NCBI RefSeq assembly: GCF_016811075.1 | Contig: NZ_JAFBGL010000008.1 | Coordinates: forward strand, 124,001-188,000 | Direction of reading: 5' to 3' | From: Oceaniferula flava | GTDB taxonomy: Bacteria; Verrucomicrobiota; Verrucomicrobiia; Verrucomicrobiales; Akkermansiaceae | Length of the DNA: 64,000 nt | In this document: piece by piece, positions 44,896 through 53,667 of the stretch | How the letters are laid out: each line of letters begins with the position of its first letter | Numbering within the stretch: position 1 is the first letter of the stretch | Program-made: the position numbers and the translations under genes | The notes under the pieces: generated by a model | The model's database searches: none | Seen by the model: the letters and a program-made list of their open reading frames with translations, nothing else | Told to the model about the DNA's origin: nothing

Positions 44896-46635
44896 ATGCC
44901 AGGCCTACTGCATCGACTCTCGCTTCTGGGAGGCATTGCCGCACTTTTCCTCCTCCCCGCGCAGGCGGAAAAGCGCCCCAATGTCATCCTGATCATGACC
45001 GATGACCAAGGCTACGGTGACATCGGTGCCCACGGAAACCCGCAGCTAAAAACGCCGGCACTGGATCAACTCCATGCGGAGTCGCTGCGCTTGACCAATT
45101 TCCACTCCAGCCCCTTCTGCACGCCCACGCGGGCCGCGCTGATGACGGGTCGGTTCCCCGCACGCACCGGTGCTTACCGCACCAGTTCCGGACGCACCAT
45201 GATGCACACCGATGAGAGAACCATCGGCCATGTCTTCGCAGAAAATGGTTACGCCACCGGCATGGTGGGCAAATGGCACTTGGGCGATAACGCACCGCAC
45301 CGCCCCCAGGACCGTGGCTTCCAGGATGTCGTTTGGCACCGCTGCGGCGGCATCGGTCAGGCATCGGACTACTGGGGCAACGATTACTTCGACGATACCT
45401 ACGAGCGCAACGGCAAGTTCGAAAAGTTCGAGGGATACTGCACCGATGTTTGGTTCGAGGAGGCGAAGCGCTTCATCCGTGAGCGTAAAGACGAGGCATT
45501 CTTCCTCTACCTTGCCCTCAACGCACCGCACGGCCCTTATTTCGTGCCTGAGCAATGGGCCGCTCCTTATAAGAACCATCCAGCGACCAAAGCCTTTGCC
45601 AATTTTTACGGCATGATCGCCAACATCGATCACAACGTGGACTTGCTGCGCAAGGAGTTAGACCGACTGGAACTCAGTGAAAATACCATCTTGATTTTCA
45701 TGACCGATAACGGCACCGCCGCGGGTGCCAAATTCAAGGGGCTCGACTCCGAGGCCGTCAAGGGATTCAACGCAGGCATGCGCGGTAAAAAATCTTCCAT
45801 CTACGAGGGTGGGCACCGTGTTCCGTTTTTCATCCATTGGCCGAAAGGTGGACTGGAAGGAGGCCGCGACATCTCCGCGCTAACAGCCCACATCGATGTG
45901 CTGCCAACGCTCGCCGCCCTCTGTGGCATCGAGCTTCAGGAGTCGCACCAGCCCGATGGTATTTCCTTCGACAATCTCTTGAAAGACCCTCAAGCTACAC
46001 CACGCCGTGATCACCTGGTCGTCCAGTTCCAAGGCGGGGCCTATTTCAATGCCCAGCCACAGAAGTGGCAAGACAGCTGTGTGGTGAAAGACCGCTGGCG
46101 CCTGATCAATGGCAAAGAGCTCTATGATCTGGAGGCCGACCTCGCCCAGCGCAATGACGTCGCTGCCGAGCACCCGGAAGTGCTTGCCGAGCTACGGGCA
46201 CTCTACACCCCATTCTGGAAATCTGTCGCCCCGCGCATGACGCCGGTCTCGATCGATCTCGGCAACCCGACCGATAACCCCACCGTGCTGTGCTCGCAGG
46301 ATTGGTACATGGCCAAGGGCAATCCACCGTGGAATTTCCGCCACATCCAAAAACTTCCGCGCGTCACCGGACCATGGATGGTGGATGTCAAAAAGGCAGG
46401 AATCTACCGCATCACCCTGCGCCAGCTGCCCAAGGAGGCCAAGGCGACCGTCAATGCCGTGCGAGCACGTCTGACGATTGCCGGCATCGAAAAAGAGGCC
46501 GTCGTCGAAAAAGGCAGCCGGGGCGTTGTCTTCGAACTCAGCCTCCCTGCCGGCAAAACCCAACTCACCACCTACCTGTATGATGCGCAGGGCAAAGCTG
46601 GTGGCGCCTATTTCACCGAAGTCGAAGCTCTCTAA
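44896..46635 (+). CDS. Secreted sulfatase with C-terminal beta domain (paralogue of 39008)
   Basis: A 579-residue sulfatase, signal residues 1-24. Motifs: M-T-D-D-Q-G-Y-G-D, formylglycine site C-T-P-T-R-A-A-L-M-T-G-R (Cys75), G-K-W-H-L-G-D and M-T-D-N-G-T-A. It is close to the 39008 gene product across the core (shared [12 protein letters not shown] and C-T-D-V-W-F). It also carries the same extra C-terminal beta domain (G-P-W-M-V-D-V-K-K-A-G-I-Y-R-I-T-L-R) but lacks the lysine-rich tail. Probably a tandem duplicate that diverged. Next gene 18 bp downstream. Confidence 0.95.
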   Translation: MPGLLHRLSLLGGIAALFLLPAQAEKRPNVILIMTDDQGYGDIGAHGNPQLKTPALDQLHAESLRLTNFHSSPFCTPTRAALMTGRFPARTGAYRTSSGRTMMHTDERTIGHVFAENGYATGMVGKWHLGDNAPHRPQDRGFQDVVWHRCGGIGQASDYWGNDYFDDTYERNGKFEKFEGYCTDVWFEEAKRFIRERKDEAFFLYLALNAPHGPYFVPEQWAAPYKNHPATKAFANFYGMIANIDHNVDLLRKELDRLELSENTILIFMTDNGTAAGAKFKGLDSEAVKGFNAGMRGKKSSIYEGGHRVPFFIHWPKGGLEGGRDISALTAHIDVLPTLAALCGIELQESHQPDGISFDNLLKDPQATPRRDHLVVQFQGGAYFNAQPQKWQDSCVVKDRWRLINGKELYDLEADLAQRNDVAAEHPEVLAELRALYTPFWKSVAPRMTPVSIDLGNPTDNPTVLCSQDWYMAKGNPPWNFRHIQKLPRVTGPWMVDVKKAGIYRITLRQLPKEAKATVNAVRARLTIAGIEKEAVVEKGSRGVVFELSLPAGKTQLTTYLYDAQGKAGGAYFTEVEAL

Positions 46636-46653
46636 CTCCAACCCTACAAGCCT

Positions 46654-48030
46654 ATGAAAACCCCTCAAAAAAACATCGCTCGCATCGTCGGTGCGATCCT
46701 CACCCTGCCGCTTCTGTGCACTCATGTGGTCGCTCAGGAAAAACCCAACATCGTCGTGGTGCTTGCCGACGACATGGGTTGGGGCGACTCCGAAACCTAC
46801 GGTCACAAACTGATCAAGACCCCCAACATGAACCGGATGGCGGCCGAGGGCGTGAAGTTCAATCAGTTCTACTCCGCCTGCGGTGTCTGCTCACCGTCAA
46901 GGTCCGCAATCCTCACAGGCCGCACACCCTACCGCAATGGCGTCTGGCGACACCTGTCCGGCGTGCATGAAGCCCATCTGCGCGCCAGCGAGATCACATA
47001 TCCGGAGCTGCTGAAAAAAGAAGGCTACGAGACCTGCCACGTTGGAAAATGGCATCTGCTCTCGAGGCAGCAGTTCAACAAACCCGAATTCCCGCAACCT
47101 GGCGACCATGGATACGACCACTGGATGTACACGCAGAACAACGCGGTCCCCAGCCACAAGAACCCTAACAATTTCGTCTTAAACGGCAAACCTGTGGGAC
47201 CGACCGAAGGCTACTCCGCCCAACTGGTCGCCGCCGAAGCAAACCGATGGCTGAAAGACATCCGCAATCCTAAAAAGCCCTTTCTGATGTCCGTCTGGTT
47301 CCACGAACCCCACTCACCTATCGCCACCGATTCCAGGTTTCAAGAGCTCTACAAAGACCACAAAAACAGCAAATATATGGGCAACATCACCCAGCTGGAT
47401 CATGCTCTCGGCATGGTGTTAGATGCCTTGGAAGAACAAGGTGTCAGCGATAACACCCTGGTCTTCTTCACCTCCGACAATGGTCCGGTGCCAGCCTACG
47501 GCGGCACCACAGGAGGCCTGCGCGGCAACAAACGCAGTGAGTATGAAGGCGGCATCCGCGTGCCTGGGCTGGTGCGTTGGCCCGGAAAAATCAAACCCGG
47601 CACCGTGAGTGATGTTCCCGTCGTGGGCACCGACATCTTTTCCACCGTGCTCGATATCGTGGGAGTTCCCCTCCCGGACAACCGCACCATCGATGGCGTC
47701 AGCATGGTCCCCGCCTTCGCCGGCAAACCGGTCGAGCGCAAGATCCCGCTATTCTGGCGCACCCACGTTTCCGCGCCCCAAGCACGGGTCGCCATGCGCA
47801 TCGGCGATTGGAAAATCGTCGGCGACGAAACCCTCACCAAGTTCCAGCTCTTCGAGGTTCAGAAAGATTGGAAGGAAGAGCATGACCTCGCCGCGAAAAT
47901 GCCGGAGAAAACCGAGAAGATGAAAAAGAAACTACTCGCCGTCTGGGCCGACATCAAAGAGGAAGGCCCCAACGAATGGTGGGAAAACGCACGCCAAAAA
48001 CCCGTCAAAGGCGGAACGATCAACTACTAA
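46654..48030 (+). CDS. Secreted sulfatase
   Basis: A 458-residue sulfatase with a signal peptide (residues 1-28). Metal-binding L-A-D-D-M-G-W-G-D, formylglycine site C-S-P-S-R-S-A-I-L-T-G-R (Cys79), G-K-W-H-L and T-S-D-N-G-P-V are present, then Y-E-G-G-I-R-V-P-G-L-V-R-W-P-G, typical of arylsulfatase A-like S1 members. It lacks the extra C-terminal domain and the basic tail. Located 12 bp upstream of the GHL15-like gene in the same operon. Confidence 0.95.
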   Translation: MKTPQKNIARIVGAILTLPLLCTHVVAQEKPNIVVVLADDMGWGDSETYGHKLIKTPNMNRMAAEGVKFNQFYSACGVCSPSRSAILTGRTPYRNGVWRHLSGVHEAHLRASEITYPELLKKEGYETCHVGKWHLLSRQQFNKPEFPQPGDHGYDHWMYTQNNAVPSHKNPNNFVLNGKPVGPTEGYSAQLVAAEANRWLKDIRNPKKPFLMSVWFHEPHSPIATDSRFQELYKDHKNSKYMGNITQLDHALGMVLDALEEQGVSDNTLVFFTSDNGPVPAYGGTTGGLRGNKRSEYEGGIRVPGLVRWPGKIKPGTVSDVPVVGTDIFSTVLDIVGVPLPDNRTIDGVSMVPAFAGKPVERKIPLFWRTHVSAPQARVAMRIGDWKIVGDETLTKFQLFEVQKDWKEEHDLAAKMPEKTEKMKKKLLAVWADIKEEGPNEWWENARQKPVKGGTINY

Positions 48031-48042
48031 ACGCCACGACCG

Positions 48043-49224
48043 ATGATCCGTAAAACCGCCCTCGTCATCAGCCTGCTGAGCGCCACACTCACCCTGGCGG
48101 CCACCGCGGAGAACCGACTCCCGGAGTTTAGCTGGGACACCGTGCCGCGCTACATGCACGTGCGGAAATACACCGCCTTCACCCCGGACGAGATCAAGTA
48201 TCTCGCCAAGTTCCCACTGATCACGTTGGAAAAAACCACCGGGTCGCGAGACTCCGGCAGCACTGAGGCAGGCACCCTGAAAGCGGCGAAGGCGATTAAG
48301 CAGGTGAACCCTGACAGCAAGATCCTTTACTACCGAAATATCATCGTGCACTACGGCTCCTACGCCGCCGATTCCCAGCTGAAAAAAATCGATCAACCGT
48401 TTTTGAGCGACCCACAAGGCGGCACCAATCTGGTGCGCGGCAAAGTCCCAGCCTACGATCTCACCCAGCCCAAGGTCCAGCAATGGTGGCTCGATCACGC
48501 CCGCGAGGTTTGTGCCTCTGACTCCATCGACGGCCTCTTTGTCGATGGCAATATCAAGGCGCTCGAGGAACGTTACCTGCTGCGCCAGATTGGCAAGGAC
48601 AAGCGCAGCGCACTCACTGCGGCCTATCACCAGATGATGAAGCAGCTGCCGGAAAAGTTAGGCAAGGACAAGCTGGTGATCGCCAACATCATCCGAGCAC
48701 GCTTCCCCCGTGCGGGTGTCGAGTATCTCGATTATTTTGACGGCTCATACATCGAAGGATTTGAGCACGCTGTCGGGCGCAGCAAGCGCGAGGACTACAT
48801 GGCCAAGGGGATCGCCGCCATCCAGAAAGCCGCCCGCAGCGGCAAGATCATCGCATTCACCATCGGCCTCGGTCCCTACACAGACACCGACATGGATGCG
48901 CAAAAGGCGAAGACATCGAACAAAACATTCAAATCGGCCCACGATCGCTTTCTCTATACCTTGGCGCTGTTCCTCGTTTGCGCGGAACCACATAGCTACT
49001 TCATGCTCGCGGATGGTTACGGTGTGGACAATGGTCGCAGCAGGCTCTGGATGAAGGACTACCCCGAATATTCCTACCCTCTCGGTGCGCCGAAAGGCCC
49101 CGCGCAGCGTGACGGCTACAGCTACCGTCGCGACTTCGAACACGCATCGGTCACAGTCGATATCGAATCCGAAACGGCTGAGATTCTCTGGAAAAAGAAA
49201 CCCAAGCCGTCATCGCAGCGATAA
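48043..49224 (+). CDS. Secreted TIM-barrel protein, putative glycoside hydrolase (GHL15-like)
   Basis: A 393-residue exported protein, signal about residues 1-23. Short strands with acidic ends suggest a TIM barrel: I-T-L-E-K-T-T near 64, I-L-Y-Y-R-N near 97, A-Y-D-L-T-Q near 148 and the motif I-D-G-L-F-V-D-G-N near 165, where Asp and Glu could be catalytic. The layout matches hypothetical glycosyl hydrolase family GHL15 (PF14885) in my memory; activity is not established. A paralogue (61612-62817) ends the second operon, sharing the final Y-S-Y-F/S-Y-F-M and F-E-H-A-S-V blocks. The tail is basic. Only 4 bp separate it from the convergent heme protein gene. Confidence 0.7.
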   Translation: MIRKTALVISLLSATLTLAATAENRLPEFSWDTVPRYMHVRKYTAFTPDEIKYLAKFPLITLEKTTGSRDSGSTEAGTLKAAKAIKQVNPDSKILYYRNIIVHYGSYAADSQLKKIDQPFLSDPQGGTNLVRGKVPAYDLTQPKVQQWWLDHAREVCASDSIDGLFVDGNIKALEERYLLRQIGKDKRSALTAAYHQMMKQLPEKLGKDKLVIANIIRARFPRAGVEYLDYFDGSYIEGFEHAVGRSKREDYMAKGIAAIQKAARSGKIIAFTIGLGPYTDTDMDAQKAKTSNKTFKSAHDRFLYTLALFLVCAEPHSYFMLADGYGVDNGRSRLWMKDYPEYSYPLGAPKGPAQRDGYSYRRDFEHASVTVDIESETAEILWKKKPKPSSQR

Positions 49225-49228
49225 GAAA

Positions 49229-51835
49229 TCAGTTGCCGTAGATCTCGATTTCGTGGATCGACCAAAATAAGTTTTTGATCTTACCGGTCTGAGTGATCCT
49301 CACAAATCGCCCCTTGGTGCCTGCCGGCAGAGAGATGTTAGTGATGGGATTTTTTCCAGTGCCGCTGGCCAGCGCTTGACTCCATTGGCGACCGTTCGCC
49401 GAGACCTGCACCTGATAGCCACGTGGAAAATCTCGGGCGGACCTTTGCGAGTCGAGCACAATGGCATCGAGTTCGGTTTCCTTGGGAAACTCAATCTGAA
49501 TCCACATGCCGGGTTCTTGCCCCGCTCCTGTGGTGTAGCGGCTTTTGGGGTTGCCATCGACGGCGAGCTTAAGGTCCTTGCTTTTGTGGCTGGCGCTCAG
49601 TTTCCACTTCTTCTTGTTCGTCAGCGGTTGTGGTTCGAGGGCTTCCAGCTCTTTTTGCGTCCATGGCTTTTTCCTCGACGAGTGCTCTTTGCGCAGAACG
49701 GCGACGTTTTCGGCACGGACAAAGTCCGCCTGATTGCCGAAGCTGTTGCGGATGTAGTTGGCCACATCGGCAATCCATAGGTCGTCATTGTTCGCCATCG
49801 CCACCATCAACCCTTCATATTCACGACCATCCAAGTCGCCGGTCAGTCCGTGCAGTAGCGTGCGGATGGTGCTCTCCCCGCCACGACCTAACACCCGTGC
49901 TGAACCGACAAACGACGGGGCTAACTTCTCACCTTCCTGACCTGGCATCGGAGTGCCTTTGCCGTCGTTCCCGTGGCATGAGAAACACAACTGCTGATAG
50001 ATCACCTTGCCCCGCTTCATACTTTTGGAGAAGGCAGCTCCGAGTTTCTTTTGTTTCAACTCGGCCTGCTTATCGGCGAATTCGGAACGCTGCGCTTGCG
50101 CCAGGGCGGAGATGGTTTCGTTGTCTTGGAAGTGCTCGGCAATCTTGTCACGGAACCCTAACAAAACTGGTGAGACCGTTCCACTGGTGTTGATGGAGTT
50201 GAATGTTTGAATCACCATCTCGATATCCGACTTCATCGCAGGAGAGCTGGTCAGGGCCTTGATGACTTCGGGTTTTTCACTGAGTAAATAGGGCTCGGCA
50301 CAACGCACGGCAGAGCTTCGCACCAGGGACGATGTATCCTTGAGGGCGGTGACAACGTTCTCTGGGCTCAGTTTTCCCATGCCCTCCAGCGTCCACAGAG
50401 CATGCAACCGACCCAGATCGCTCTGGCCATCAGAGAGCAGCTTTTCCAGGGCTGGAACCACACTTTCTCGGTCGGAGCGCAGGATGATCAGCTTCTGCGC
50501 GGTATCGCGCCACCAGCCGTTCGGGTGAGAAAGATGCGCGACCAGCTCGGCCGTGCTTTCTTCTAACATGCGAGGTTGACGATCCGGCTTATAGGAATCG
50601 TGAACCAGTTGGTAGAGCCGTCCTTTGCCAATATTTTTATCCAGCCCCCACTTGTCAATGATACCACGCAGGTAGCTTTTCGGTCGTGTCCAATTCCCCT
50701 GCTGGATGATGCCCCGGTGCATATCGAGGATCATCAGGGCTCCATCCGGAGAAGTCGCCGTCCACACCGGGCGGAAATTGATATCGCGTGAGCGGATGAA
50801 CTCTGACTTCGGGTGGACATTTCTCAGCACGCTTTTGCCGTTCTCACGGTCCACTTCCACCTGGCGAATCAAGCGACCGACTGGCTCGGGGATCAACAAG
50901 TCGCCCTTGAGATCAGCCGGCAAGCGATCGCCCCGGTAAATGCTCTGCCCGGCGACACCGGTGAAGTTGTTCAGTCCCCCATTCGGTCCAACGCGGCGTT
51001 TCCCACCCTGCACATCGGGCACTTCCGCGATCGGATACACGGTGCGGAAGCCGGGTTCTTCTTGACCACTCAAGTTCAGCGCGCCGTAAGCGATCGGTTG
51101 CTGAAAATAAAGTGCCGGTTTTTCGCCTCCGGCGGTCGAGTAGTACAAACGTCCGGCGTCGTCTTGGCTGAGCCCCCACTGGCCACCACCACGTGGCAGT
51201 TTCTGCACCTCTAACTTGCCATCGGTGAAGCGGTAGCGCTTGGCCTCGTAGGTGAGATAGATCCAGTTATCCAGATTCCACACCAGGCCGCTCGGTTGGT
51301 GTTCCATATTCCCACCACGCCGGCCGCCTTCGTAGATTTTGACTTTTTCATCCGCAACCCCATCGCCATCTGTGTCGCGATAGTTCCAGAGATCGAGCGT
51401 ATCGGTAACACCCACCATCACGCGGTCATCGAGTGGCAGCACCATCCGGGGCAATTTCAAGTTATCAATGAACACGCTGTGTTGGTCGTAAACTCCGTCG
51501 CCATCGGTATCTTCGTGACGGGAGATTAGGCTCTCTGGTTTCTTTTCGCCCGTAGCATCCGCATCTTGCATGTAGGTGCGCATCTGCACCACATAGAGCA
51601 CGCCATTGCCATCCCATGCCATCGCGACCGGTTCATGAATGTGGGGCTCGCTGAGCACGAGCTCCAGGCGATATCCATCCTTCAGTTCAATGGATTTCAG
51701 CGCCTCATCTTTTGATAGAAACCCTTTCTGATAGATCTTATCTCCAGGTTCGGCGGTCAAAGGGCTGATGCATAGGAGCGATAGAGCTAAAAAGCTCAGT
51801 TTGGTTTTGCGGTGAGTGGGGGCTAATGAGTTCAT
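49229..51835 (-). CDS. PVC-type heme-binding CxxCH protein with beta-propeller and discoidin domains
   Basis: An 868-residue exported protein from ATG 51835. After the signal (residues 1-28) comes a glucose-dehydrogenase-like propeller (about 40-400) containing two calcium-type loops D-T-D-G-D-G-V. Then a HEAT-like helical region (about 410-600), a cytochrome c domain with C-F-S-C-H near residue 635, and a C-terminal discoidin-like F5/8-C domain (about 740-868). This multi-domain form is typical of Planctomycetes and Verrucomicrobia and is annotated PVC-type heme-binding protein; the electron partner is unknown. It lies on the opposite strand inside the sulfatase locus. Confidence 0.9.
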   Translation of the reverse strand: MNSLAPTHRKTKLSFLALSLLCISPLTAEPGDKIYQKGFLSKDEALKSIELKDGYRLELVLSEPHIHEPVAMAWDGNGVLYVVQMRTYMQDADATGEKKPESLISRHEDTDGDGVYDQHSVFIDNLKLPRMVLPLDDRVMVGVTDTLDLWNYRDTDGDGVADEKVKIYEGGRRGGNMEHQPSGLVWNLDNWIYLTYEAKRYRFTDGKLEVQKLPRGGGQWGLSQDDAGRLYYSTAGGEKPALYFQQPIAYGALNLSGQEEPGFRTVYPIAEVPDVQGGKRRVGPNGGLNNFTGVAGQSIYRGDRLPADLKGDLLIPEPVGRLIRQVEVDRENGKSVLRNVHPKSEFIRSRDINFRPVWTATSPDGALMILDMHRGIIQQGNWTRPKSYLRGIIDKWGLDKNIGKGRLYQLVHDSYKPDRQPRMLEESTAELVAHLSHPNGWWRDTAQKLIILRSDRESVVPALEKLLSDGQSDLGRLHALWTLEGMGKLSPENVVTALKDTSSLVRSSAVRCAEPYLLSEKPEVIKALTSSPAMKSDIEMVIQTFNSINTSGTVSPVLLGFRDKIAEHFQDNETISALAQAQRSEFADKQAELKQKKLGAAFSKSMKRGKVIYQQLCFSCHGNDGKGTPMPGQEGEKLAPSFVGSARVLGRGGESTIRTLLHGLTGDLDGREYEGLMVAMANNDDLWIADVANYIRNSFGNQADFVRAENVAVLRKEHSSRKKPWTQKELEALEPQPLTNKKKWKLSASHKSKDLKLAVDGNPKSRYTTGAGQEPGMWIQIEFPKETELDAIVLDSQRSARDFPRGYQVQVSANGRQWSQALASGTGKNPITNISLPAGTKGRFVRITQTGKIKNLFWSIHEIEIYGN

Positions 51836-51869
51836 GATAAAATCTGGCGACAGGCATCCCCACCAGAAC

Positions 51870-51888
51870 ATCGTTGTGATAACAATGA
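51870..51888. promoter_or_regulatory. 19-bp imperfect palindrome upstream of the divergent heme-protein and glycosidase genes
   Basis: CATCGTT-GTGAT-AACAATG (51870-51888) is a near-perfect palindrome (6 of 7 arm positions) in the 261-bp divergent gap. Its centre resembles LacI/GntR-type operators. It lies 35 bp from the heme protein start and about 210 bp from the glycosidase start. No regulator gene of those families is in the window. Confidence 0.3.
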
Positions 51889-52096
51889 GAATACCAGTTT
51901 TGGAGGTATCTTAAACCTCGGTAATTCCCTGTATGTGTCAAGAGCTCAGTCTGGCTTACCATGTTGCCCCATGCGCTTGGTAGAACACTCTAACTGTGAC
52001 ACATTTAACCCTTGTATTGAGATCGCCTCCGCCCGATTTTATACCTCTCATTATCGGCGAATTGCCGCATGTTTATTATCTCATCCTACATCTCTC

Positions 52097-53644
52097 ATGA
52101 ACCGACTCAAGCGTCTACCATTCAACTCAAAAACTCGATGCCTGCTCGCCTGTGGCGCCCTGATTCCTCTGGCCCACGCGCAGTCCACTTGGAGCATCGA
52201 CAGCCAGGCCGAATGGCAGTCGGCCACCGCCCAGCAAAACAACCTCGAGTTCAAGGACGGTATGGCCACCCCCACGGCAAAAACAGCCACCTTCCTCAGC
52301 AAGCTGAAAACTTTCGATACCAAGCAATCCGCCAGCTCCTTGGTGATTTCGCAGTCGCCTGTTTGGGAAAATTGGGAACCGACCACTAACATCGGCCCGA
52401 CCAACCTCAGAGACGCCCCCGTTTTCCTCAGTCTTGGCCCAGACAATTACTGGATGTTCGGTCGCTATGGTGGAGCCACCAAGAAAGCGGCAAAAAAAGG
52501 AAAAAGCACCACCGCTCCTGCCCCATTCGAAGCGAAGGCGGCCGAGCTCGAAGGTTTCGATATCCCTCTGCAAACCACCCCCTTTGCCAATCAGTTCAAC
52601 GCCCCCGGCGGATTGAAGCCAGGCCAGGGCGGATACCACGCATGGCAAAGCCGCGATATGAAAAATTGGGTGCACCACGGGCCGATCACCAACCAAAAGG
52701 CGAAGTGGATGACCACCGCGGAATTCGTCGATGGCAAAGCGTATTTCTACTACGATTACCCGAACGATCAGGACCCGCACCTGTTTATCGATGCCGATCT
52801 CACCGATGGCGAAATTGGCAAAGACATGGGCTTGGCCTTTGATGATCCCACGGACGGTTCCGACTGTGCATTCATCCGCGATCTGGAAGGAAACTTCCAC
52901 GTCATCGCGGAGGACTGGAGCCCGATCAAGGCCAAAACCCACGCGTGGGACTCACCGCTCGCCACTCACGCGGTCAGCCCGGACGGCATCAAGGACTTCA
53001 AGATTCTCGCTCCCCCTGTCGATCACCGCACCGAGCCCACCGGCAAGAAGGCCACTTACAAACATCCGCATTGGAAAAAGGAACATCCTGAGAAATTCCC
53101 CACCGGCATAGCTGAGTATGAAATCCACGAACCGGAACAAAATGCCTACGGCGACTGGGCTGCGATCTCCATCGGCGGCCAATACTACCTCTTCGCGGAC
53201 TACGATCCTGCCGGCGGCCACCAGATGAGTGTCGGTCGCTTCACCTCCTCCGACATCAACGGTCCCTACACCTGGTGTGGCCATTTGGGGAAAGGTCACC
53301 CCGATCCGGATGTCATGTTTGCCGAAGGGAAATTCTGGCTCGCTACCCAACAGAAAAGCGACTTCGTCAGCCCTGGCCCCTGGGTGGAATCTGTCGAGGT
53401 GCGCGTCGGTGTGGATACCGACAACGATGGTAAAAGCGACCAGTGGAGCAAGTGGCAAACAGTCAAGGAGAGCTACGATTACACCCCAGGCTTTGCCAAA
53501 CAGATCGCCAAGAAACCTGCAGCTTTGGATCTCTCCGACTTAGCGGATGGTTACGGGTTTCAATTTGAAATCAAACTCAGCGACAGCACGGAAAATGCCT
53601 CCAAGCCGATCTTGGACAAGGTGGAGTTGAGTTTCTCCAAGTGA
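52097..53644 (+). CDS. Secreted beta-propeller glycosidase candidate (GH43/GH117-like)
   Basis: A 515-residue exported protein from ATG 52097, signal residues 1-28; the open frame upstream to 51935 is not signal-like. From residue 100 on it shows repeated four-stranded patterns typical of five-bladed propeller glycosidases: D-A-P-V-F-L-S-L-G near 112, W-Q-S-R-D-M-K-N-W near 182, T-A-E-F-V-D-G-K-A-Y-F-Y-Y near 203 and D-W-A-A-I-S-I-G-G-Q-Y-Y-L-F near 350. Buried Asp and Glu at these turns are plausible catalytic residues, as in GH43 and GH117, but assignment is tentative. A polybasic insert (K-K-A-A-K-K-G-K) lies near residue 131. First gene of the second operon. Confidence 0.72.
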   Translation: MNRLKRLPFNSKTRCLLACGALIPLAHAQSTWSIDSQAEWQSATAQQNNLEFKDGMATPTAKTATFLSKLKTFDTKQSASSLVISQSPVWENWEPTTNIGPTNLRDAPVFLSLGPDNYWMFGRYGGATKKAAKKGKSTTAPAPFEAKAAELEGFDIPLQTTPFANQFNAPGGLKPGQGGYHAWQSRDMKNWVHHGPITNQKAKWMTTAEFVDGKAYFYYDYPNDQDPHLFIDADLTDGEIGKDMGLAFDDPTDGSDCAFIRDLEGNFHVIAEDWSPIKAKTHAWDSPLATHAVSPDGIKDFKILAPPVDHRTEPTGKKATYKHPHWKKEHPEKFPTGIAEYEIHEPEQNAYGDWAAISIGGQYYLFADYDPAGGHQMSVGRFTSSDINGPYTWCGHLGKGHPDPDVMFAEGKFWLATQQKSDFVSPGPWVESVEVRVGVDTDNDGKSDQWSKWQTVKESYDYTPGFAKQIAKKPAALDLSDLADGYGFQFEIKLSDSTENASKPILDKVELSFSK

Positions 53645-53667
53645 GCCTAACCCCGCCCTAACCGATT

